A DNA stretch of 64,000 nucleotides from G963422445 sp963422445 (lineage in GTDB: Bacteria > Pseudomonadota > Alphaproteobacteria > Thalassobaculales > Thalassobaculaceae), in NCBI GenBank assembly GCA_963422445.2, contig OY729512.2:5580001-5644000 (forward strand), written 5' to 3'. Made by a program: the position numbers and the translations under genes. A model generated the notes under the pieces. It made no database searches. It was not told the origin of the DNA and was given only the letters and a program-made list of their open reading frames with translations. Numbering within the stretch: position 1 is the stretch's first letter; every line of letters starts with the position of its first letter. This document shows, one piece after another, positions 9,401 through 17,107 of the stretch.

Positions 9401-10943
9401 GAAGATCACCGACGCACGCGGCGAGCGTCTCGCGCTCCGCACCCGACCCGCCTCGGCCAACCTCGCCGAGACCGCCGCGTTCATGGACGGGAGCAAGCGC
9501 ATCCTCGTCTTCTCGATGGCGGGCGGCACGGGCCGCAGCTATCATGCCGATCTCGCCTGCGGCAACACCGGGCGGCGCATCCACTACCTGCTCGAGCCCG
9601 GATGGCGGGCCGACCAGGCCATCCAGGGCCTGGGACGCACGCACCGCACCCACCAGGCGTCGGCGCCTCTGTTCCGCCCCGTCGCCACCGACGTGAAGGG
9701 CGAGCGGCGGTTCATCGCCACCATCGCGCGCAGGCTCGACTCACTCGGTGCGATCACGCGCGGCCAGCGCGATTCGCAGACCGCGATGGGCGGCGACCGG
9801 GCGCTCTTCCGCGAGAGCGACAACCTGGAGAGCCTGTACGCCAGGGCGGCGCTGCGCCAGTTCTACATGGCGCTCTGGCGCGGCCATATCGAGGGCTGGT
9901 CGCTCGCCGACTTCGAGGAGGCGACCGGCCTCAAGCTCGTCCACGAGGGCGGCCTCAAGGAGGACCTGCCGCCCATGTCGCGGTTCCTCAACCGCCTGCT
10001 CGCGCTCCCCATCGCCGAGCAGAACCAGCTCTTCGCGGCATTGGAGACCCGCATCGAGTCGAACATCGAGCAGGCCGTCGAGGCCGGCAGCTTCGAGGCC
10101 GGCGTCGAGACGGTGCGCGCCGACTCGCTCGACATCGCCGGCCGCGAGACGCTGTACGAGCATCCCCGCACCGGGGCGGTCACCGATCTCGTCGAGATCG
10201 TCCGCCGCGACCGGCTGGAGCCGACCACGGCCGACACCGCGCTCGGGCTAGGCGCCCGAGACCCCGGACCGGACGGGAAGCCGTCACTGGTCGTGAACGC
10301 CCGCTCCAAGCGCGCCGCCGTCCTGCTGCGCAGCACCTCGCGCATGTTCGACGACGGCGGAGTCCAGGAGCGGACGCGCCTCGTCCGGCCCGCGACCCGC
10401 GAGACCATGGCCCGGGCCGAGCTTGATGCCTCGAACTGGCGCCCCGCGGACGAGGCGACCTGGCGCGCGCACTGGGAGCACGAGACGACTGCGCTGCCGA
10501 CCCACCGGGAATCGCGCTTCTGGCTCGCCGCCGGCTTGCTGCTGCCCATCTGGGACCGGCTGCCGTTCGAGAACATGCGGGTGCGCCGGCTCACCACCGA
10601 CGCGGGCGAGGCGCTCATCGGCCGTGTGCTCGACGCCGGGCAGGTCCGGGCCGTGCGCGCCAGCTTCGGCCTCGGCGGCGAATTCGCCATGACCGGCGCC
10701 GAAGCGTTCGAGGCGGTCATGGGACGCGGCGCCGCGCTCGCCCTCGCCAACGGCTGGCGGCTCGCGCGCCGGCGCATCATGGGCGCCGACCGCGTCGAGA
10801 TCGAGGGACCGGCCGACGGCGACATCGCCGCACTCCGGCGCATCGGCTGCACGGTCGAGATCGTGTCGTGGCGCGCCCGCGCGTTCGCCTCCGGCGCGCA
10901 CGTCCTCGACCGCATCCTCGAACGCTGGCCGCTCGCCGCATGA
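6450..10943 (+). CDS. Methyltransferase-strawberry notch helicase fusion
   Basis: 1497 aa. The N-terminal third is a class I SAM-dependent methyltransferase-like domain with EPSAGTGMLAVMAE (SAM loop) and NPPF at 234-237, the adenine-N6/glutamine methyltransferase catalytic tetrad. The middle is an SF2 helicase of the strawberry notch family with Walker A DGTGAGKGRQ (about 542-551) and DEAH at 659-662. The C-terminal half has GGTGRSYHADLACGN and QGLGRTHRTHQ, the helicase-C part of the Sno family. Start at 6450 with GGAG upstream. Proteins of this architecture are frequent on large plasmids and phages; their exact job is unknown but probably involves DNA modification coupled to translocation. 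Large antisense open frames here are GC-bias shadows. Confidence 0.85.
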   Translation: MLDAIPAADASARPQLPPVSVPASGSERSAPDGSAPLLDAARTLLPVLEAGRPLDAATLRDAMTRAYGASDAEGAWVWKDAYEAAEAAVVMFVQRYGRAMRQRAGAGPGGPRRMLDMLAAVAALEPSHTKRSEEQVRLQQFSTPLPLAYAALRAAAIRPGDTVLEPSAGTGMLAVMAECALGKAAAGHLYLNEIASVRAGMLAGLFPGIVVTRHNAEALADFLPGVRPTVVLMNPPFSATPGIARIRHDADLRHIRSAFSMLPPGGRLAAITSSHCVPGDAAWRGAFADRAARTVFSMAIDGRAYARRGTGFDTRLTVIERSAEPGIAVDGQTRASTPAELLDAVIAHVPPRLPIEREPVRPVPAAAGRDLFGNAVAPTTTGKPAAPSPKSAHDRGPVVELAVETAAPETGASAPAAASTAGPWEPWRPSVVRVPGAIAHPTPLVQSGAMAAVSHPAPTYRPMLPERVVTDGLLSDAQLESVVLAGEAHSRHLAADYRIGSGWETVHRCRGEDGEDIDTSCVTDEGETLSAPVRFRRGWMLGDGTGAGKGRQVAAIVLDNWLRGRRRALWLSQSDKLVEDARRDWTALGGRDDDVIPLGKFRQGADIPLPEGILFATYATLRSPARQGKVSRLHQIVGWLAGSLDEDDRHGFDGVIVFDEAHAMANAAGSKGSRGEVAPSQQGRAGLRLQNALPDARIAYVSATGATTVPGLAYAGRLGLWAAGETPFEKRTDFVSAMEAGGVAALEVVARDLKALGLYQARALSYDGVEVDILEHPLTDAQRCIYDAYAGAFKVIHQNIQEALKATGIVDGESTLNKNAKSAAMSAFEGAKQRFFGHLLTGMKCPSLIRSIEADLDSGRSPVVQLVSTGEALMERRIAEIPASEWDDINVDLTPRETVIEFLAHAFPVQLQEPFTDDDGNVMSRPVFDGDGNPVICQEAAQRRDALIEKLASLPPVPSALDRIVQHFGHDAVAEVTGRSRRVLKITDARGERLALRTRPASANLAETAAFMDGSKRILVFSMAGGTGRSYHADLACGNTGRRIHYLLEPGWRADQAIQGLGRTHRTHQASAPLFRPVATDVKGERRFIATIARRLDSLGAITRGQRDSQTAMGGDRALFRESDNLESLYARAALRQFYMALWRGHIEGWSLADFEEATGLKLVHEGGLKEDLPPMSRFLNRLLALPIAEQNQLFAALETRIESNIEQAVEAGSFEAGVETVRADSLDIAGRETLYEHPRTGAVTDLVEIVRRDRLEPTTADTALGLGARDPGPDGKPSLVVNARSKRAAVLLRSTSRMFDDGGVQERTRLVRPATRETMARAELDASNWRPADEATWRAHWEHETTALPTHRESRFWLAAGLLLPIWDRLPFENMRVRRLTTDAGEALIGRVLDAGQVRAVRASFGLGGEFAMTGAEAFEAVMGRGAALALANGWRLARRRIMGADRVEIEGPADGDIAALRRIGCTVEIVSWRARAFASGAHVLDRILERWPLAA

Positions 10944-10957
10944 ACCGCGCCCGCGCT

Positions 10958-10975
10958 ATACGTCCATAGACGTAT
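10958..10975. promoter_or_regulatory. Perfect 18-bp inverted repeat (candidate operator)
   Basis: Arms ATACGTC and GACGTAT are separated by CATA. It lies 14 nt after the strawberry-notch stop and about 130 nt before the next gene. It could be a repressor operator; there is no T-run for a terminator. Confidence 0.35.
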
Positions 10976-11103
10976 CGCCGGCCCGCCGCTCTCCGGCGGC
11001 GCCGGCCCGTCCGCTACCATCCCTCCCCGGGAACGCCGGCGGGGGTGCGTGCCGCCGGCCCGACGGCCGCCACCCCGCCACCCCGCGCAAGGAGACCGCT
11101 CCA

Positions 11104-11373
11104 ATGACCGCGCAGACCCTGCCCGACGAACCCAACTTCTGCTTCGTGCCGGCCTACGACGTCGAGACCGAGGTGCAGCAGATCCGCATCGTCATCGAAG
11201 GACTCGCCGGCCACGTCCCCACCGCCCTGATCGCGCTCCACCTCGACGACGCGCTCTCGATTTGCGACAAGCTGAACCGGCGCCTCGGGCTGGACCGCAA
11301 TGCCTGGACGGCGATGGCCGCCGCGTCCATGCGCGCGGGGGACGAGGACCCGGACGGCAACGGCTGGCACTGA
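11104..11373 (+). CDS. Small hypothetical protein, 89 aa
   Basis: The ATG at 11104 has AAGGAG about 10 nt upstream. It is an acidic, all-soluble protein: EVQQIRIVIEGLAGHVPTAL and a helix DDALSICDKLNRRLGL. No known motif. It is followed by the toxin-antitoxin promoter region. The codon pattern matches the neighbouring backbone genes, supporting a real gene. Function unknown. Confidence 0.55.
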   Translation: MTAQTLPDEPNFCFVPAYDVETEVQQIRIVIEGLAGHVPTALIALHLDDALSICDKLNRRLGLDRNAWTAMAAASMRAGDEDPDGNGWH

Positions 11374-11408
11374 GCGCCCCCGTCGAAACCCGGCGCCGGT
11401 CGGCGACG

Positions 11409-11446
11409 TTGACAATTGCCGTGTTCTATACAAACGCTATATCCTC
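11409..11446 (+). promoter_or_regulatory. Candidate promoter of the TacA/TacT-type operon
   Basis: An AT-rich patch in GC-rich surroundings. TTGCCG (-35-like) and TATATC (-10-like) are about 16 nt apart; TTGACA lies 8 nt further upstream. Two CTATA half-sites (CTATAC and CTATAT) 12 nt apart could be binding sites for the ribbon-helix-helix antitoxin, which autoregulates in this family. Confidence 0.45.
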
Positions 11447-11482
11447 AAGACCAACACCACACCCCGGATGAAGGAGCCCGGC

Positions 11483-11836
11483 ATGCCCCAGGTGAACTTC
11501 CGCACGTCCAGCGAACGCTTGGCCGTCATCGACCGCGCGGCCGCGATCAGGGGTGTGTCGCGCACCGAGTTCGTGCTCCGCTCCAGCGAAGCGGCGGCCG
11601 TCGAGATCCTGAACGAGCGCCCCGTCATCGCCCTCGACGACGAGGCCTGGGACGACTTCGTCGCCGCGCTCGATGCGCCGGTGGAGCTGGACCCCGCCGT
11701 GAAGGCGCGTTACATGCGCCGGCCCCAGTGGGACCGCCAGGACCGCCGGAGCCGCTCAGCCCCCGCCACGACGTCTCGCAGTTCTCCTCGGGCGTCCCCA
11801 CCCTCGACGCCTGGCTTCGGGGCAAGGCGCGGCTGA
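11483..11836 (+). CDS. DUF1778/TacA-type antitoxin
   Basis: 117 aa. An N-terminal ribbon-helix-helix segment (QVNFRTSSERLAVIDRAAAI, then SRTEFVLRSSEAAAVEIL) and a central toxin-binding region (VIALDDEAWDDFVAALDAP) are characteristic of DUF1778 antitoxins paired with GNAT toxins. It binds its promoter and neutralises the acetyltransferase encoded next. AAGGAG precedes the ATG. Family members usually end after about 90-97 residues; this one runs on as a serine/arginine-rich tail and overlaps the toxin gene by 109 nt. The normal stop may have been lost through an indel near codon 80. Confidence 0.8.
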   Translation: MPQVNFRTSSERLAVIDRAAAIRGVSRTEFVLRSSEAAAVEILNERPVIALDDEAWDDFVAALDAPVELDPAVKARYMRRPQWDRQDRRSRSAPATTSRSSPRASPPSTPGFGARRG

Positions 11837-12231
11837 ACGAAGCCAAGGGCGGCGCCCGCACCTATGTCGCCTGCGACGGCGACCGGGTGGCGGGGTTCTA
11901 CAGCCTCGCCGCCAGCTCGGTGGAGCGGCGCCGGGTGTCGTCGCGGGTCGGGCGCGGCATGCCGGACCCGGTTCCGGTCATTCTGCTCGGCCAGCTCGCG
12001 GTCGATGAGCACTACCGGGCCCGCCGTCTCGGCTCCGACCTTCTTGTCGACGCGGCCGGACGCTGCCTCGCCGCGGCCGGCGTGGTCGGCGCCCGCGCCG
12101 TCGTCGTGCAGGCCATCGACGAACGGGCCGCGGCGTTCTACGCGAAGTTCGGCTTCCGTGCGTTCTCCGGCCGCGAGCCCCTCATGCTGATCCTGCGGAT
12201 GTCCGAGATCGAAGGGCTGTTGCGGGCATAA
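11728..12231 (+). CDS. GNAT acetyltransferase toxin (TacT-type)
   Basis: 167 aa, the usual length for TacT/AtaT-type toxins that acetylate the amino group of charged aminoacyl-tRNAs and block translation. It has PLSPRHDVSQFSSGVPTLDAW at the start, a GNAT core with VILLGQLAVDEHYRARRLGSDLL (acetyl-CoA loop R-x-x-R/G-x-G-like) and the terminal AAAFYAKFGFRAF motif. The start is taken as the GTG at 11728, inside the antitoxin frame; no in-frame ATG lies close. Translational coupling to the antitoxin is likely. It probably acts as an addiction module for the element. Confidence 0.8.
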   Translation: MGPPGPPEPLSPRHDVSQFSSGVPTLDAWLRGKARLNEAKGGARTYVACDGDRVAGFYSLAASSVERRRVSSRVGRGMPDPVPVILLGQLAVDEHYRARRLGSDLLVDAAGRCLAAAGVVGARAVVVQAIDERAAAFYAKFGFRAFSGREPLMLILRMSEIEGLLRA

Positions 12232-12277
12232 GCCCGCCCTGGCCCCTGCTGCGCAGCCGGCCCGCCGTCCGCCGCAC

Positions 12278-12496
12278 TCACGCCCGCCGCACCAGCCAGT
12301 ACCAGGCGAGCCACACCGGCACGCGGAGCGCCACCGCCGAGAGCGCGAGCGCGGCCGGGCCCGGCAGCCACGCCGCCAGCGACGCCGCAACCGTCACCGC
12401 GCCAGGCCCGACCCCCGCCATTTGGACGGCGTCCCGGTAGCCCAGCCACCACAGTCGCCGGTGTAGCGCATCCGCCACCCGTCCACCGCACCGCAA
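12278..12496 (-). CDS. Small hydrophobic protein, possible membrane protein
   Basis: 72 aa on the minus strand in an otherwise empty 12232-12765 gap. After a basic N-terminus (ADALHRRLWWLGYRDAV) there are two hydrophobic stretches, VTVAASLAAWLPGPAALAL and VALRVPVWLAWYWL, ending in RRA. It looks like a small inner-membrane protein with two helices. It has no recognised family and converges with the acetyltransferase gene. GC-rich DNA produces false open frames easily, so confidence is moderate; nothing else coding is evident in this gap. Confidence 0.4.
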   Translation of the reverse strand: MRCGGRVADALHRRLWWLGYRDAVQMAGVGPGAVTVAASLAAWLPGPAALALSAVALRVPVWLAWYWLVRRA

Positions 12497-12765
12497 GCCT
12501 CCTCACCGCCATTCCGCCCGCCGCCTCGCTCCGCGGCCGGCGCGGCGCCCGCCGCACCACGCTTCCGACAGCTCGGTAGCCGTCTCGCCGGCCGTCCATC
12601 CGCCGTCCGGCGCACGTGCCGCCGGCCCGCCGTCCACCGGTCCCGCCGCTCCATCCCGGCGGGGACTTCCCGACGAGCCGGAGGCGGGCGCCCGCGAGGG
12701 CGCGGCGCCGGGGGCCGGTGGAGAGCCTCCGCGCCGCGCCCCTCGAACACGACCGCGGAGCGCCC

Positions 12766-13479
12766 ATGTCACACGATGCCCCACAAGCCCCCGCCCACTG
12801 CGCCGAGGCCGCCGTCGCCTGGATGGCGCCGAAGCGTCCGGTATCGACACCGCCGCCGGAGTCCGTCCTCGCCCGCATCGACCGCGCCGGCCCGGCCGCC
12901 CTCGGCGACCGCGAGCTCCTCGCGCTCCTCGGCATCGACGTCGACGACCCGACGCTCGCCGCCGCCGGGGGGCTCAGGGGGCTCCTCGACGACCCGGACG
13001 ACCGGCTTCGCGCCGTCGTCCTTCCCCGCGCGGACCGCGCCCGCGTCCATGCGCTGCATGAAGTCCACGCCCGCTGCATAGAGGCGCGCCTCGCCCGCGA
13101 CGGCGCGCCGCTCACCTCGCCGGCCCACACCCGGCGCTACATCGAGGCCCAGCTCCGGGGCTACCGCAACGAGGTCTTCGCCTGCCTCTTCCTCACGAAC
13201 CGGCGCCAGGTCATCGCCTGGGAGGAGCTCTTCTTCGGGACCCTGGACGGCGCCACCGTGCATCCGCGGGTCGTCGTGCGCCAAGCGCTCGTGCACAACG
13301 CCGGCGCCATCGTGTGCGCCCACAACCACCCGAGCGGCGTCGCGGAGCCAAGCCCCACCGACCGCGCCATCACCAAGCGACTCGCCGAGGCGCTGACGCT
13401 CGTCGACGTGCGCCTCATCGACCACTTCGTCGTCGGCGACAGCGAATGTGTCTCGTTCGCCGAGAGGGGGCTCCTCTGA
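12766..13479 (+). CDS. radC: RadC-family JAB/MPN-domain protein
   Basis: 237 aa. The C-terminal RadC domain contains the metalloprotease-like JAMM signature HNHPSGVAEPSPTD (His186, His188, Asp199), with the conserved RNEVFACLFLTNRRQVI strand upstream and DHFVVGD downstream. The N-terminal helix-hairpin-helix region is reduced (DRELLALLGIDV). RadC homologues are frequent in plasmid and phage leading regions; despite the name, a role in DNA repair is not established. The start ATG at 12766 has GGAG upstream. It lies in the backbone between the acetyltransferase toxin and a SLOG protein. Confidence 0.85.
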   Translation: MSHDAPQAPAHCAEAAVAWMAPKRPVSTPPPESVLARIDRAGPAALGDRELLALLGIDVDDPTLAAAGGLRGLLDDPDDRLRAVVLPRADRARVHALHEVHARCIEARLARDGAPLTSPAHTRRYIEAQLRGYRNEVFACLFLTNRRQVIAWEELFFGTLDGATVHPRVVVRQALVHNAGAIVCAHNHPSGVAEPSPTDRAITKRLAEALTLVDVRLIDHFVVGDSECVSFAERGLL

Positions 13480-13593
13480 GCGCGCCGGCCCGTCTTCCGC
13501 CATCCCCCGGGTTCGAGACCGGCGAAGCGAGGATGAAGGCCGCGCATCGAGAGAGAGGGCGCGGCGCCCATCGTCATCCGGAGGGACCGCGAC

Positions 13594-14121
13594 ATGGCTA
13601 ACCTCACCTATGCCGGCATCGGCTCCCGCTCGACACCCCCCGACGTACTTCGCGACATGACGAAGATGGCGGCCTGGCTCGCGAGGACGGGATGGCACCT
13701 TGCGTCCGGCGGCGCCGACGGGGCCGATACCGCGTTCGCCGGGGGCGCGCCGGCCGGGCAGCGCACGCTCTACCTGCCATGGCCGGGCTACAACGGGCAC
13801 GGGGGCCCGGACTGCGTCGTTCCTGGGCGCTCCGAGCTCGCGGCCTGCATCAACCTCGCCGCCCGCCTGCACCCCGCCTGGCATCGCTGCTCGTCCGGGG
13901 CGCGGAGGCTGCACGGACGGAACGCGACGATTCTGCTCGGCGTGCATCTGGACCGGCCGGTCGATGCGGTCGTCGCCTTCACCCCGGGCGGCGCCGTCAC
14001 CGGGGGCACCGGGATGGGCCTTCGCATCGCGGCCGAGCACGGCATTCCGGTGATGAACCTCGGCGCCATGTCCCCGCGCCAGGCATGCGAGCGGCTCCTG
14101 GCCCTCCGTCGGCGTGCCTGA
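13594..14121 (+). CDS. SLOG-superfamily (DprA/LOG-like) protein
   Basis: 175 aa. A Rossmann-like SLOG fold is indicated by AGIGSRSTPPDV (residues ~6-17), the SGGADGADTAFAGG nucleotide-binding loop, and VVAFTPGGAVTGGTGMGLRIA near the end. SLOG proteins bind nucleotides or nucleotide-derived ligands; some cleave ribosyl-phosphate bonds and others are sensors in defence systems. The ATG at 13594 follows GGAGGG. A second SLOG-type gene (DUF2493) lies at 20985, so the element carries two. Confidence 0.75.
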   Translation: MANLTYAGIGSRSTPPDVLRDMTKMAAWLARTGWHLASGGADGADTAFAGGAPAGQRTLYLPWPGYNGHGGPDCVVPGRSELAACINLAARLHPAWHRCSSGARRLHGRNATILLGVHLDRPVDAVVAFTPGGAVTGGTGMGLRIAAEHGIPVMNLGAMSPRQACERLLALRRRA

Positions 14122-14241
14122 CCCTTCGTCTCCGTCATCGAGCGAGAGCTGGGCTGAGTGCCGGACGAACGCCCGGCGCGAGGAGAGGGAGACGGTCTCC
14201 CTCGGCTGCCGGGCGCGGCATCCGTGAAGGAGACTCAAGCC

Positions 14242-14379
14242 ATGTTCGATTTCGACGTTGAAGTCCAGACAGGCGAAGCCCTGCTCGCACACATCGGCCT
14301 CGATGCCCGTGCCATCCGCCACATCCTCGACGAGCCCGCCGCGTTCGACCCCAGGGGCGACGACGCAGAGTGGGAGTGA
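14242..14379 (+). CDS. 45-aa acidic hypothetical protein
   Basis: The ATG at 14242 is preceded by AAGGAGACTCAAGCC, a strong ribosome site. The protein is short and acidic: VEVQTGEALLAHIGLDARAI, then HILDEPAAFDPRGDDAEWE. It lies just upstream of ssb in the same direction. The strong ribosome site and backbone-like codon pattern support translation; the function is unknown. Confidence 0.5.
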   Translation: MFDFDVEVQTGEALLAHIGLDARAIRHILDEPAAFDPRGDDAEWE

Positions 14380-14481
14380 AGCGAGGGAAGGGTGAACGGA
14401 AGGGGTCCGGGGAGAGTGAGCCCCGGGTCCCGACCGGTTCGCAACCCATCGTCATCAACCAGACATTGAAGGAGCCTCATC

Positions 14482-14955
14482 ATGGCATTCGGACTGAACC
14501 GCGTGGAACTCATCGGGCGCCTGGGCGCCGACGTCACCGTCAATCACCTGACCAGCGGCGGGCGCGTCGCCAACCTGTCGGTCGCGACCGACGAGTCGTA
14601 CATCAACAAGCAGACCGGCGAGCGGGTCGACAAGACCGAGTGGCACCGCATCGTCACCTTCCAGGACGGGCTCATCTCGATGTTCGAGAAGCACGCCCGG
14701 AAGGGCCGGCTGGTCTACATCGACGGCAAGCTCCAGACGCGGCGCTGGTCGAAGCCCGGCGAGGACGGCGACCGGTTCTCCACCGAGATTCTCCTCGTCC
14801 CCGGCGGACGCGTCCAGTTCCTCGACCGCCCCAACGGGGCCAACGGGAACGGCGCCGCGACTGACGCGGGTCAGGCGCCCGCGAACGGCTCGTCCATGCC
14901 GGCCGGCGGCGCCCCGGCGTCGGCGGACGACTTCGACGACGACATCCCCTTCTGA
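14482..14955 (+). CDS. ssb: Single-stranded DNA-binding protein
   Basis: 157 aa. An OB-fold starts with NRVELIGRLGADVTV, followed by GGRVANLSVATDESY, KTEWHRIVTF and the GRLVYIDGKLQTRRW strand. A glycine/alanine/asparagine-rich linker leads to the acidic C-terminal tip DFDDDIPF, which recruits partner enzymes. It coats single-stranded DNA during transfer and replication and is typical of conjugative-element leading regions. AAGGAG precedes the ATG. A group II intron begins immediately after the stop codon, separating the gene from its apparent terminator. Confidence 0.95.
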   Translation: MAFGLNRVELIGRLGADVTVNHLTSGGRVANLSVATDESYINKQTGERVDKTEWHRIVTFQDGLISMFEKHARKGRLVYIDGKLQTRRWSKPGEDGDRFSTEILLVPGGRVQFLDRPNGANGNGAATDAGQAPANGSSMPAGGAPASADDFDDDIPF

Positions 14956-16957
14956 GTGGACTGATAAGCCGCTCAGATTCTTGCAGGTGAAAGTCCTGCC
15001 GCAGCAATTGGTGATTTGGCTGTGTAGCTATGGCGTACATGCGAAGAGTGATCTGACCATGGGAGCGACGCCGACCAACGTGGCCCCAGACCTGAACAGT
15101 GGGCGCGAGCAAGTCCGCAGGCCGCAACGCAACGTGAACGCTGTAAGCCTCGTAAATATCAGCCGTGCGGGTATGTCAGGAGAGCGCGGTGTAGGGTGGT
15201 CCCGTCGAGCCTTTAGAACGGGGGCGAAGACCAGAGAACTCCGGTGGATGAATCACCACACGAAGCCGGATGCGGGACTCGGGGTATAGGCGGTGGCATG
15301 TGGACATAGGACTGAGCGGAACAGTCGAGACCTCTGCCCGTCACGGAATAACCCACCGTGTAACCGAGGGTATAAGGCGTTCACCGAAATCCCAAGGGAC
15401 GCGGGTACGAGGAGTCGGAGGGGGGCATAGTAGTGATGATGGGGCGGACAACAAAACCGCCCCGGAGCGAAGGCCCCCTGCTTCTGCCACGGGTCTCGAT
15501 GCAGGAGGCACTGCGTGATTGCGAAAGCTGAAAACACGCCGTTAGACAAGGTGCGAGTACTGCAACGGTCCCTATTCCTGGCGGCCAAGGCTAATCCGAA
15601 ACGCAAATTCGGGGTTCTGTACGACAAGGTGTGTCGGGAAGACGTGCTGCGTCGTGCGTATCGGCAGGTCAGAGCCAACAACGGAGCACCGGGGATTGAC
15701 CGGCACACGTTTCAGGTCATCGAGACCGAAATCGGGGTCGAGACGTTCTTGGCCGAGCTTCGGCGCAAGCTCGTCGCGAAGCGGTACAAGCCCCTACCGG
15801 TCAAGCGGGTCTACATCCCGAAGGCCGGAGGGGGCGAGCGACCGCTCGGTATACCTGTCATTGAAGACCGTGTTGCGCAGGCGGCGGTGAAGATTGTCCT
15901 CGATCCCTTGTTCGAGGCGAGCTTCAAGGACTTCTCGTATGGCTTCCGACCGAAGCGAAGCGCCCATCAGGCATTGCGGGAGGTCTACAAGTGGCTGAAC
16001 TTCCAATGCCACTGGGTGGTCGATGCGGACTTAAAGTCGTACTTCGATACGATTCCGCACGACAAATTGCTGCTGTCTGTCAGGTCCCGGGTCATAGACC
16101 GGTCAGTCGTCAAGCTGATTGAACTGTGGCTCAAGGCCGGAGTGATGGAGGACATGGCGGTTCGAAAGGAGCTTACGGGGACGCCGCAAGGTGGCGTCAT
16201 CTCGCCGCTTCTCGCCAACCTTTATCTGCACTGGCTGGATCAGGTCTGGGAGACGAAGGGCTACGGCGGGCGAAGGCACGACGCCCACATCGTTCGCTAT
16301 GCCGACGACTTCGTAATCCTCTGCAAGCGCAATCCGGAGCTGTATCTGGAACGGGCCAAGTTGGTTCTTGGCCGGTTGGGTCTGGCGCTCAATGCGGAGA
16401 AGACCAGGGTGGGGAATGCCAAGGAAGAGCCGTTCGACTTTCTCGGTCATCGGTTCGTGGTGCAGCCCTCGAAGCGCTCCGGCGCTCTACGAGCCTACTA
16501 CTACCCGGCTCCCAAGGCGATGGCGTCCGTCAAGGGGAAAATCCGTGAAATCGTCCGAACAGGGCAGCATTGGAAGCTCCCCGTCCTTATCCAGCGGCGG
16601 CTCAATCCGCTGCTGCGCGGATGGGGGGCGTACTTCAAAGCGGGCAACTCTCGGAAGCATTTCAAGAGCATCGACAACTACACGGTCTGGGTCCTGTGCA
16701 TCATGTTGAGGAAGAAGCACAAGAAGCGGACAAAGGGGTGGAGGGACCACCCGCCGTCGTGGTTCTACGAATATCACCGCTTGGTTCACCTGAACCGCAT
16801 GGTGGTCGTCGGGGACCTCTCACGACGGTACGTTCGCGCTGTGCAGTCGTAATGCCGCAGGAAGAAGGCAGTCGGAAAGCCGTGTGCGGGAAAACTGCAC
16901 GCACGGTTTGACGAGGGGCCGCTGGGGAGATGACCTCAAACCAGTGGCCTACTCTAC
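14956..16957 (+). mobile_element. Group II intron with reverse transcriptase
   Basis: The 5' end is placed at GTGGACTGATAAG directly after the ssb stop. The ~560 nt before the reverse-transcriptase gene are non-coding and rich in short complementary segments (domains I-III). Downstream lies a 34-nt domain V hairpin (16876-16909) with the catalytic AGC at 16878-16880 and arms GCCGTGTGCGG / CTGCACGCACGG. A domain VI-like stem (GCCGCTGG / CCAGTGGC) follows, and the sequence ends CCTACTCTAC. The boundaries are estimated to within a few bases. It is visibly less GC-rich than its surroundings, a sign of transfer. Confidence 0.85.
15515..16852 (+). CDS. ltrA: Group II intron reverse transcriptase/maturase
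   Basis: 445 aa with a GTG start. The reverse-transcriptase fingers-palm motifs are in order: KRVYIPKAGGGERPLGIP, SYGFRPKRSAHQAL, VVDADLKSYFDTI, TGTPQGGVISPLLANLYL, and the catalytic RYADD (YADD at 262-265). The maturase/thumb region follows (LNPLLRGWGAYFKAGN, then a basic tail). No HNH endonuclease domain is present, as in bacterial introns that retrohome by priming from nascent strands. The frame is intact and domain V is canonical, so the intron is probably active. Confidence 0.95.
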   Translation: MIAKAENTPLDKVRVLQRSLFLAAKANPKRKFGVLYDKVCREDVLRRAYRQVRANNGAPGIDRHTFQVIETEIGVETFLAELRRKLVAKRYKPLPVKRVYIPKAGGGERPLGIPVIEDRVAQAAVKIVLDPLFEASFKDFSYGFRPKRSAHQALREVYKWLNFQCHWVVDADLKSYFDTIPHDKLLLSVRSRVIDRSVVKLIELWLKAGVMEDMAVRKELTGTPQGGVISPLLANLYLHWLDQVWETKGYGGRRHDAHIVRYADDFVILCKRNPELYLERAKLVLGRLGLALNAEKTRVGNAKEEPFDFLGHRFVVQPSKRSGALRAYYYPAPKAMASVKGKIREIVRTGQHWKLPVLIQRRLNPLLRGWGAYFKAGNSRKHFKSIDNYTVWVLCIMLRKKHKKRTKGWRDHPPSWFYEYHRLVHLNRMVVVGDLSRRYVRAVQS

Positions 16958-16992
16958 GATCGGGGCAGTCGCTCTCTCCTCCCTCCCACCTC

Positions 16993-17023
16993 GGGGCCGG
17001 CGCATCCGCGTCGGCCCCTTTTT
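16993..17023 (+). terminator. Intrinsic terminator, original ssb terminator
   Basis: GGGGCCG...CGGCCCC with an internal GCG/CGC extension, followed by TTTTT (17019-17023). It lies about 35 nt beyond the intron's 3' end and would have terminated ssb transcription before the intron inserted. Confidence 0.7.
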
Positions 17024-17107
17024 CGTGCAGGCGGCTTCGAGTCCTCCCGCGCCGGAGTCCGAGCGGAGCTTCGCAAGCGGGCGCATCGTTCGGACAGGAG
17101 AGAGAGC

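Noticed and set aside
6093..9653. 1186-codon minus-strand open frame opposite the strawberry-notch gene
   Set aside because: Composition is Gly/Arg/Ala/His-rich with no domain; the opposite strand carries clear methyltransferase and helicase motifs. A GC-bias shadow.
12769..14322. 517-codon minus-strand open frame
   Set aside because: Runs antisense through radC and the SLOG gene, both with recognisable motifs.
15515..16852. Retron or defence-associated reverse transcriptase
   Set aside because: A domain V hairpin, maturase region and long structured 5' RNA identify a group II intron.
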